DNA from: JAGGSN01 sp965603725
Lineage (GTDB): Bacteria > Zixibacteria > MSB-5A5 > UBA10806 > 4484-95
Assembly (NCBI GenBank): GCA_965603725.1
Contig: CBFDEC010000011.1
Coordinates: forward strand, 13,870-77,869
Direction: 5' to 3'
Length of the DNA: 64,000 nt
Below, piece after piece: positions 58,681 to 64,000 of the stretch. Positions within the stretch are counted from its first letter, which is position 1; each line of letters opens with the position of its first letter. The position numbers and the translations under genes were made by a program. The notes under the pieces were generated by a model that saw nothing but the letters and a program-made list of their open reading frames with translations, ran no database searches and was not told where the DNA came from.

Positions 58681-60378
58681 TTAATCGTCTGATACAGATT
58701 GAGCTATAACCTGATCAAGAGATATTAAACCGGCGGCCATTTTCTCAATGGCGGCAGATCTAAGAGTAAACATACCCTCTTTTATCGCCTGGGCTCGTAT
58801 TTCCGCAGAAGGCTTGTTCTGGACGATCATCTTTTCAATAGCTTGAGAAATCGGCATAACCTCAAAAATTCCCGTCCTCCCGGAATAGCCTGTGTCATTG
58901 CATAGACTGCAGCCTTTTGCATTATAAACTTTCAGATCTTTTGCCTGATCTGGGGTCAGTTCGAGTTGTTCGAGAATCTCGCGAGTAATTTTCTCCTCGG
59001 TCTTACAGCTCGCACATAACTTTTTAACCATCCTCTGCGCCATAATCAGCCTGGTGGACGCCGCCACCAGGAAGGCGGGAGTTCCCATATCAATAAGACG
59101 GTTGATAGTGGATGGCGCATCATTAGTATGTAACGTTGAGAAGACAAGATGGCCGGTAAGCGCTGCTTTTATGGCGATATCTGCCGTTTCCCCATCACGA
59201 ATCTCGCCGACCATAACAATGTCAGGGTCCTGCCTTAGAAATGACCGCAGGGCTGCCGCAAAAGTTAATCCAATACCACTTCTAACCAACACCTGGTTAA
59301 TACCATCAAAGTTGAATTCAACAGGATCTTCAGCCGTCATTATATTTACATCCGGCGTGTTCAATGTTTTCAAAGCCGAATACAGAGTGGTTGTTTTACC
59401 CGATCCGGTCGGGCCGGTTACCAGGATCATGCCGTAAGGAGCCTGGATTGCCTTTTCGAAATTTGTCAACGCCAGTTCAGGGAAACCGAGTTTGGTTAAA
59501 TCCACCATCAACGATTTGGGATCTAAAATTCTCATTACTACTTTTTCTCCGAAGATGGTAGGCAATACCGAAACACGCAAATCCACAGTGCGTTCCTGAA
59601 TTTTTATCTTTATACGACCGTCCTGGGGAAGCCGACGCTCGGATATGTCCAGGTCGGCCATAATCTTCATACGTGAAATAATTGCCGCTCTATACTTAAA
59701 CGGAATAGGCGCCCTCTCCTGAAGGGTTCCGTCGATGCGGTAGCGCACCCTGATCCGCCGTTCATAACATTCAAAATGTATATCCGATGCCTCCTGCCTG
59801 ATTGCATCAGCTATAATAGAATCGACGAGCTTGACAAGCGGCTTATCCTGAACCTGAGCTTGAAGATCGCTTTCTTCAATTTCTTCCTCGGATATATCAA
59901 CTACTTCCAGCTCGTCGTCAATCTCTTTAATAATTGAATCTAACCCCCCTTTCGCTTCATAATATTGATCAATCGATTTAGCAATAGTCGATTCAGGTGA
60001 AATAACCGGCTGAATATTACAGCCGGTAATAAACTTAATTGCGTCAAGCACATAGATATTATTGGGGTTGGATATAGCTACTATTAAGGTCTTGCCGATC
60101 TTGGATATGGCGATAACATTAAACTTGCGGGCAATATCCTGGGGAATAAGTTTGACAATTTCAGTGTTTAACTCAACATCAGTTAGTCTTAAGGCGCCAA
60201 TATTCAGCTGTTTGCCAACAAGCTCACTGATTATATTTTCGTCTTCAATAGCTCCCAGTTTTATAAGTATCTCTCCAAGTTTTCCCTTGGAGCTTTCTTG
60301 CATCTTTAGAGCCTGATTAAGTTGGTCCTCGGTAATTCTACCGGCCTGAACCAACATTTTGCCAATTTCAATAGCCAT
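58681..60378 (-). CDS. pilB: Type IV pilus assembly ATPase PilB
   Basis: A 565-residue GspE/PilB: N-terminal MshEN domain (residues about 1-150, GKMLVQAGRITEDQLNQAL), ASDIHFE and the RLPQDGRIKIKI segment, Walker A GPTGSGKTT (322-330), Asp box (TAEDPVEFNFDG), Walker B DPDIVMVGEIRDGET, and zinc-binding CASC...CSLC with GYSGRTGIFEVM. It powers pilus extension. The MshEN domain commonly binds c-di-GMP, but whether this one does needs checking against the RLGxx...L consensus. Confidence 0.95.
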   Translation of the reverse strand: MAIEIGKMLVQAGRITEDQLNQALKMQESSKGKLGEILIKLGAIEDENIISELVGKQLNIGALRLTDVELNTEIVKLIPQDIARKFNVIAISKIGKTLIVAISNPNNIYVLDAIKFITGCNIQPVISPESTIAKSIDQYYEAKGGLDSIIKEIDDELEVVDISEEEIEESDLQAQVQDKPLVKLVDSIIADAIRQEASDIHFECYERRIRVRYRIDGTLQERAPIPFKYRAAIISRMKIMADLDISERRLPQDGRIKIKIQERTVDLRVSVLPTIFGEKVVMRILDPKSLMVDLTKLGFPELALTNFEKAIQAPYGMILVTGPTGSGKTTTLYSALKTLNTPDVNIMTAEDPVEFNFDGINQVLVRSGIGLTFAAALRSFLRQDPDIVMVGEIRDGETADIAIKAALTGHLVFSTLHTNDAPSTINRLIDMGTPAFLVAASTRLIMAQRMVKKLCASCKTEEKITREILEQLELTPDQAKDLKVYNAKGCSLCNDTGYSGRTGIFEVMPISQAIEKMIVQNKPSAEIRAQAIKEGMFTLRSAAIEKMAAGLISLDQVIAQSVSDD

Positions 60379-60396
60379 GTATTGAAAAACGTTTTC

Positions 60397-60885
60397 TTAA
60401 TCTTTGAAAATGTCGTCCAGTTTGCTTTCTGCCGATGAAGAAAATTCCTCGTCAAGATTCAAACTTGGGTCTTCCGATTTTTTGCCGGCGCTGTTTAAAA
60501 TCTCCTGCAGCGTTTCGCTTATCTCTTTTGCATAGAGCCTGACCATTCCAATAGTAGTACGATCATCAAATATGATCACCAGAATAGTTCTCTCGCCAAT
60601 CAATGATATATGAATGTGGTCTTTTTTCCCCTGGTGAAATAAGACCGAGAACTCAGGTTCTCCAACTAACCGGGCTATTTCTTTGGTGGAGGCGAAACTT
60701 CCCGCCAATAGCGCCGCCAGCGCGGTCGTATCAAGTGTATGAGTGAACCCCTGACGAGTTAGCAAATGACCGTCTTTATCAACCAGCAGAGCGCATTTAG
60801 CCTCAGCCTCCTTAATCAGGCGCGTCAACACCCTGTCGATCTGATTGATCTCTTCCTCGTATAGTACCTGATTTTCCTGGGTCAC
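60397..60885 (-). CDS. Roadblock/LC7-domain protein
   Basis: A 162-residue protein with a Roadblock/LC7 domain at residues about 10-125 (INQIDRVLTRLIKEAEAKCA, LVDKDGHLLTRQGF, ALAALLAGSFASTKEIARLV, LVIIFDDRTTIGMVRLYAKE) and an acidic C-terminal tail (SLNLDEEFSSSAESKLDD). Such proteins act as MglB-type GAPs or scaffolds for MglA-like GTPases. It directly follows the GTPase gene (stop and start adjacent) and precedes pilB by 18 bases. Confidence 0.85.
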   Translation of the reverse strand: MTQENQVLYEEEINQIDRVLTRLIKEAEAKCALLVDKDGHLLTRQGFTHTLDTTALAALLAGSFASTKEIARLVGEPEFSVLFHQGKKDHIHISLIGERTILVIIFDDRTTIGMVRLYAKEISETLQEILNSAGKKSEDPSLNLDEEFSSSAESKLDDIFKD

Positions 60886-62160
60886 TTATTCCTCCTTATA
60901 TACGTTTACTTCTTTTTTTTTCTTTAACCAGCCAAACAATCCTGCCTTTTTCTTATCCTTAATTTTTTTACTTTCAGCCATTTGAGGTTTTCCCATTATC
61001 ATATGTCCTGTCTGCCTGGGATCGGCAATCACGGTCTCTTCCTCATCGAAACCGCCCTTTGAAACGGGCTCATCCGCAGTTACATCCAAGGTCTTTGATA
61101 AATAAAATTCTCTCAGTTTATCGGCATCGAGCACATCGGGATGCTGCATTATTCTCGTTTCATTTTTCTCAGGTTCAACTGAATCGTCCTTCAATACGGA
61201 GTGTTCCGTTGTATCTTCAAGGCTTACAGGCTCGGTCTCAACGGTTGACTCTTCTAAATCATCAGCAGTTGTAGAAATAACCACATTAGTTAAATTCTCC
61301 GATTCGGTAACGATAGATGGCTTTTCGGCCGGTTTTGTATCGGTCTCAATCTCAGGCGATGCGGCAACTTCAAGCGCTTGCACAGCCGTTTCCTCTACAA
61401 CTGAACTTTGCATCTGTAAAGCTTCAACCGGTTCCGGTCGCTCGAGATTTTCAGAGGGTGTAATTTCCGTGGATGATTGTTCGGGCGATGACACGATAGG
61501 CTCTGGAGGTTGAGGTTCCGGTTCTTCTACAGAAGTACTTTCAGAGTCAACAGCAGCCGCTCCGGAACTTTCTGTTTTACCTTTCTTGGTTTTTTCAATA
61601 ACCAACTTGCTAATAGCTTTTAAGGTGCCAAATACCCCTTTACCCGTGGGCGCCACCGCTTCGAAATACGGTACTTCCAAGTAGTTTAAAGCGTCATTCA
61701 TTTGCTCGACAGTGGCGATGTTTGTCAAATCGCGTTTATTATATTGAAGAACGAAAGGCAAATCTCTCAAGTTATAGCCATATTCTGTCAGATTTTCCTC
61801 AAGGTTTTTCAGAGATTCAATGTTGTCATCCATTTTTTCAACCTGAGAATCGGCAACAAATACAAGACCATCGACCCCCCTTAATACCAGCTTCCTGGTA
61901 GCGTTATAATAGACCTGTCCGGGCACAGTATAAAGTTGGAACTTAACGGCGAATCCCCTGATTTCACCTACATTTACCGGCAGAAAATCAAAATATAAAG
62001 TCCGGTCGGCATCGGTGGCCAGGCTGATTAGCTCGCCCCTCGTTTCTTTCGGGACCTTCTTGAAGACATATTGAAGGTTAGTGGTTTTTCCCGAAAGACC
62101 CGGACCATAGTAGACGATCTTGGAGAATATCTCTTTAAACGCATAATTTATAGATACCAT
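60886..62160 (-). CDS. MglA-like small GTPase with long acidic C-terminal extension
   Basis: A 424-residue protein. Residues 1-195 form an MglA-type GTPase: Walker A GPGLSGKTT (19-27), LYTVPGQVYYNATRKLVLRG (G3 region with the Pro-Gly-Gln), ADSQ and QYNKRDL (G4). Myxococcus MglA ends near residue 195; here a further 225 residues follow, rich in Glu, Ser, Pro, Val and Thr, with no predicted fold until a basic end (ESKKIKDKKKAGLFGWLKKK). MglA sets front-rear polarity of type IV pili. Four Roadblock-domain genes flank it and pilus motor genes follow. The tail may tether the GTPase or recruit partners; that is inference. Confidence 0.9.
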   Translation of the reverse strand: MVSINYAFKEIFSKIVYYGPGLSGKTTNLQYVFKKVPKETRGELISLATDADRTLYFDFLPVNVGEIRGFAVKFQLYTVPGQVYYNATRKLVLRGVDGLVFVADSQVEKMDDNIESLKNLEENLTEYGYNLRDLPFVLQYNKRDLTNIATVEQMNDALNYLEVPYFEAVAPTGKGVFGTLKAISKLVIEKTKKGKTESSGAAAVDSESTSVEEPEPQPPEPIVSSPEQSSTEITPSENLERPEPVEALQMQSSVVEETAVQALEVAASPEIETDTKPAEKPSIVTESENLTNVVISTTADDLEESTVETEPVSLEDTTEHSVLKDDSVEPEKNETRIMQHPDVLDADKLREFYLSKTLDVTADEPVSKGGFDEEETVIADPRQTGHMIMGKPQMAESKKIKDKKKAGLFGWLKKKKEVNVYKEE

Positions 62161-62169
62161 TGTTCCGCC

Positions 62170-62508
62170 CTATTGACCGTTAATTTTGGAAATTGCGTTC
62201 TTCACCTCCAACCTGACCAGACCGATATTCACGTCTTTTTCAGTGATTACCGTAAGGATGCCAATTCCCGCATCGGCCAAAAACAACTTGCCGTTTTTGG
62301 CCTCAACAGTAATCTGAGCCGGGGTCTCGCTCTTAATTCGCTCCATAGCCTTACCGACGCTTGACACTATCGACGCCGACATAGCCCCAACAGTTTCATC
62401 CTCGAGTTGAGTATCTAAATCGGCCGCTATAATTATTCCATCAGACCCAACAAGCATAGAACCCCTAATGCCCGATGTCTTATTCAGTTCGCTTAATACA
62501 TTATACAT
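62170..62508 (-). CDS. Roadblock/LC7-domain protein, MglB-like
   Basis: A 112-residue stand-alone Roadblock/LC7 domain: VLSELNKTSGIRGSMLVGSD, GIIIAADLDTQLEDETVGAM, SASIVSSVGKAMERIKSETP, LFLADAGIGILTVITEKDVN. Size and sequence match MglB-type GAPs and Roadblock proteins paired with MglA. It ends 10 bases before the GTPase start, the classical mglB-mglA order. Confidence 0.88.
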   Translation of the reverse strand: MYNVLSELNKTSGIRGSMLVGSDGIIIAADLDTQLEDETVGAMSASIVSSVGKAMERIKSETPAQITVEAKNGKLFLADAGIGILTVITEKDVNIGLVRLEVKNAISKINGQ

Positions 62509-62520
62509 AAAGCCTCCATA

Positions 62521-62922
62521 TTACTTTTCCAACAGAGGATATTTATCCTTCAAGTGGGATTTTATCATTTCGACAGCTTGACCAATTCTGACTTTTAACA
62601 ACTCGTCAGTTTCAATGGCGGCATTAACAACCAGAATAATGTTGTCAATACATTCAATGGTAAGCCAGCTATCATTAGTCTTAATTACCATTGACTGGAC
62701 CGGATTTTCATTTAGTCTGTTTAATACTTTGTTTGTCTGTTCAAGTATTAATAATGCCAAAGGTGAAAAATATTCGGCATCAATATTCTCTTGACCAATA
62801 CTGCCAATGACCAAACCTTCATCGTCACAAATTGTGGCCGCCTTCACCCCCCGATACTCGGCAAGATATTCCAGCGTTGCCTGGAATTTGTTTTCCATTT
62901 TTTCCTGTTTTATAGCAAGCAT
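62521..62922 (-). CDS. Roadblock/LC7-like protein, divergent
   Basis: A 133-residue protein with the Roadblock/LC7 layout: MENKFQATLEYLAEYRGVKA, ATICDDEGLVIGSIGQENID, then a helix (LALLILEQTNKVLNRLNENP), and a final strand pair (WLTIECIDNIILVVNAAIET). Similarity is weaker than in its neighbours. A second Met lies at residue 9 and could be the true start. It lies between two other Roadblock genes. Confidence 0.7.
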   Translation of the reverse strand: MLAIKQEKMENKFQATLEYLAEYRGVKAATICDDEGLVIGSIGQENIDAEYFSPLALLILEQTNKVLNRLNENPVQSMVIKTNDSWLTIECIDNIILVVNAAIETDELLKVRIGQAVEMIKSHLKDKYPLLEK

Positions 62923-62932
62923 ATTGAGTCCT

Positions 62933-63760
62933 TTATGAAAAATCAGTAAATTTAAAAATTTCGTTAATTTTCAATTTTAATGAACCTAAGTTGACATCAT
63001 CCCGGGTTGATATAATTATAAGCATTTTACTCCGGTTAATAATAAACAGCTTTGATTCTTTTGCCTCAATCAGTATCTCCAGCGGTTGACCCAATTTTAT
63101 TTTAGATATCCCCTGTTTAATATTATCAAACGATCCCGAAGCCAACGCCCCAAGCTCATCTTTAGCCATCATACCGTCGAAATGACCTTCAATAACTATT
63201 CCATCTGTGCCCACGGCGACAACCCCCAGCACCCGGGGCAGAACCTTGATTATGCTTAAAGCATTTGACAGGGTATAGCTTCTCTTTTCTTCAGGCTGAG
63301 GTTTTAGTTGCGGCACAATTGGCCTGGCTAATGGCTCAATGTCTTCTTTGTCTATAGACACTAAAAGGTTTTTAACCGTTTCATTTAATGGATCTGATTT
63401 ATGAAGTTTTTCCAGGATGATTTTTGCTTTATTTTTTTGTCCGAGTTTGACCAGGATTTCCGACTGCAAAATATCCACTGATCTTGTTCGACCGCTTGCT
63501 GCAATGGCTTTATGAAGCTGTCTATCTGCTTCCTCATAGTTGCCCTGATCAATAAATGTCTTCGCCAGTACAATATATGCCGAACTGTAATCAGGATGAA
63601 TTTCCAGACCGTTTTTGCATATCTCAAGAGCCGTCTGGATAGCGCCTTTCTTGCGATAAGCGTCCGCCAGAGCGGCAAATATCTGACTGTTGGGATCAGT
63701 ATCCAGGATTTTCTGGCACTTGATAATCCGTTCGTCTAATTCTGCAGCATTTATATTCAT
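62933..63760 (-). CDS. TPR repeats fused to a Roadblock/LC7 domain
   Basis: A 275-residue protein counted from the ATG at 63760, where GGGAAAAG lies before it; an ATG four codons earlier has no ribosome site. Residues about 20-135 form three to four TPR-type helical pairs (SQIFAALADAYRKKGAIQTA, LEIHPDYSSAYIVLAKTFID, YEEADRQLHKAIAA). Residues about 165-275 form a Roadblock/LC7 domain (VLPRVLGVVAVGTDGIVIEG, DELGALASGSFDNIKQGIS, VNLGSLKLKINEIFKF). The first gene of the minus-strand pilus/MglA series. The 240 bases upstream to the window end hold no gene or promoter I can support. Confidence 0.85.
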   Translation of the reverse strand: MNINAAELDERIIKCQKILDTDPNSQIFAALADAYRKKGAIQTALEICKNGLEIHPDYSSAYIVLAKTFIDQGNYEEADRQLHKAIAASGRTRSVDILQSEILVKLGQKNKAKIILEKLHKSDPLNETVKNLLVSIDKEDIEPLARPIVPQLKPQPEEKRSYTLSNALSIIKVLPRVLGVVAVGTDGIVIEGHFDGMMAKDELGALASGSFDNIKQGISKIKLGQPLEILIEAKESKLFIINRSKMLIIISTRDDVNLGSLKLKINEIFKFTDFS

Positions 63761-64000
63761 GGCTTTTCCCATTAATTAATTATCGTCAAAAAACCTATTA
63801 TTTACATACCCTATTTCAATTCAAGCCTATTTTATATTTAATTAATCCTACCACAAACAGTAAATAAAACAGAACATCAAGACCTGCAAAAACTGACGCC
63901 TGGAAAAAAGCAATTTCAAAAACAGTTAGAGTCCCTAAAACTGATCGAGATCATGTCAATAGTTGTGTAAATTTATTTTTCAAGCAGCGACCTTTCTGCG

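Noticed and set aside
1..64000. CRISPR array or rRNA gene
   Set aside because: I saw no regularly spaced identical direct repeats with unique spacers and no conserved rRNA segments.

Overview
This 64 kb window looks like a chromosome segment of an uncultured, probably anaerobic, Gram-negative-type bacterium of moderate GC content. The gene set is an 11-gene Nuo complex without NuoEFG, type IV pilus motors next to an MglA-like GTPase with Roadblock proteins, the alternative GlmU family, TldD/TldE, DUF502, and a Mrp/MinD-ferredoxin cluster. Together these fit a deep FCB-type lineage (Zixibacteria-like would be my guess). That placement is inference from gene content; no rRNA gene is present to test it.

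Layout. (1) 1-6.2 kb: a compact plus-strand cluster of Fe-S and sulfur-handling proteins: a DUF5320-type Gly-rich protein (cut by the window start), a Zn-ribbon protein, two MinD-type ATPases with built-in ferredoxin domains, a NifX/NifB-like cofactor-binding protein, an FmdB Zn ribbon, two tandem DsrC/TusE-like proteins, a Mrp ATPase, a DJ-1/PfpI protein and a CGGC protein. (2) 6.3-8.7 kb: an aminotransferase and a radical SAM protein. (3) 8.7-12.2 kb: an accessory stretch with an IS3-type OrfA remnant, a GC-rich DUF364 gene, a small Cys-rich ORF, REP-like hairpins, an AT-rich nuclease-like gene of foreign appearance, and tRNA-Arg plus tRNA-Pro. (4) 12.2-19.5 kb: TldE/TldD, an HDOD signalling protein, a DUF1573 lipoprotein-like/exported protein, a cysteine/cystathionine synthase and a queuosine-precursor transporter. 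(5) 19.6-25.9 kb: purD-purE-lemA-altGlmU-galT-glgA, mainly purine and sugar-nucleotide/glycogen metabolism. (6) 26-32.9 kb: tRNA-Gly with a clear promoter, an excisionase-like remnant, a methyltransferase, a UbiA/MenA-like prenyltransferase, an EamA transporter, Kbl, a GNAT protein and a TrkA-N protein, separated by repeat-rich spacers.

(7) 33.2-44.7 kb: nuoABCDHIJKLM-(glycosyltransferase)-nuoN, tightly packed. It encodes the membrane arm and connecting subunits of complex I without the NADH-oxidising module. NuoL carries a His/Glu-rich insertion of about 100 residues. (8) 45.2-50.2 kb: DUF502, a PTS-EIIA/CBS fusion coupled to a Na+/Ca2+ exchanger-family protein, HtpX and a CNNM/CorC-type protein. 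(9) 50.3-54.5 kb, minus strand: an SOS locus (lexA, DUF6504, dinB) into which a RAYT transposase, three REP palindromes and a PD-(D/E)XK-like protein appear to have been inserted. (10) 54.6-63.8 kb, minus strand: TPR-Roadblock, two Roadblock proteins, an MglA-like GTPase with a long acidic tail, another Roadblock protein, PilB, PilT, PilC, a terminator and a PilS-like histidine kinase.

The items I consider most worth following up are the two tandem DsrC-like proteins that each keep a different one of the two redox cysteines, the four-Roadblock/MglA/pilus-motor operon, the AT-rich nuclease-like gene beside the tRNA pair, and the REP/RAYT/nuclease-like block in the SOS locus, including a REP palindrome lying inside the RAYT coding sequence.
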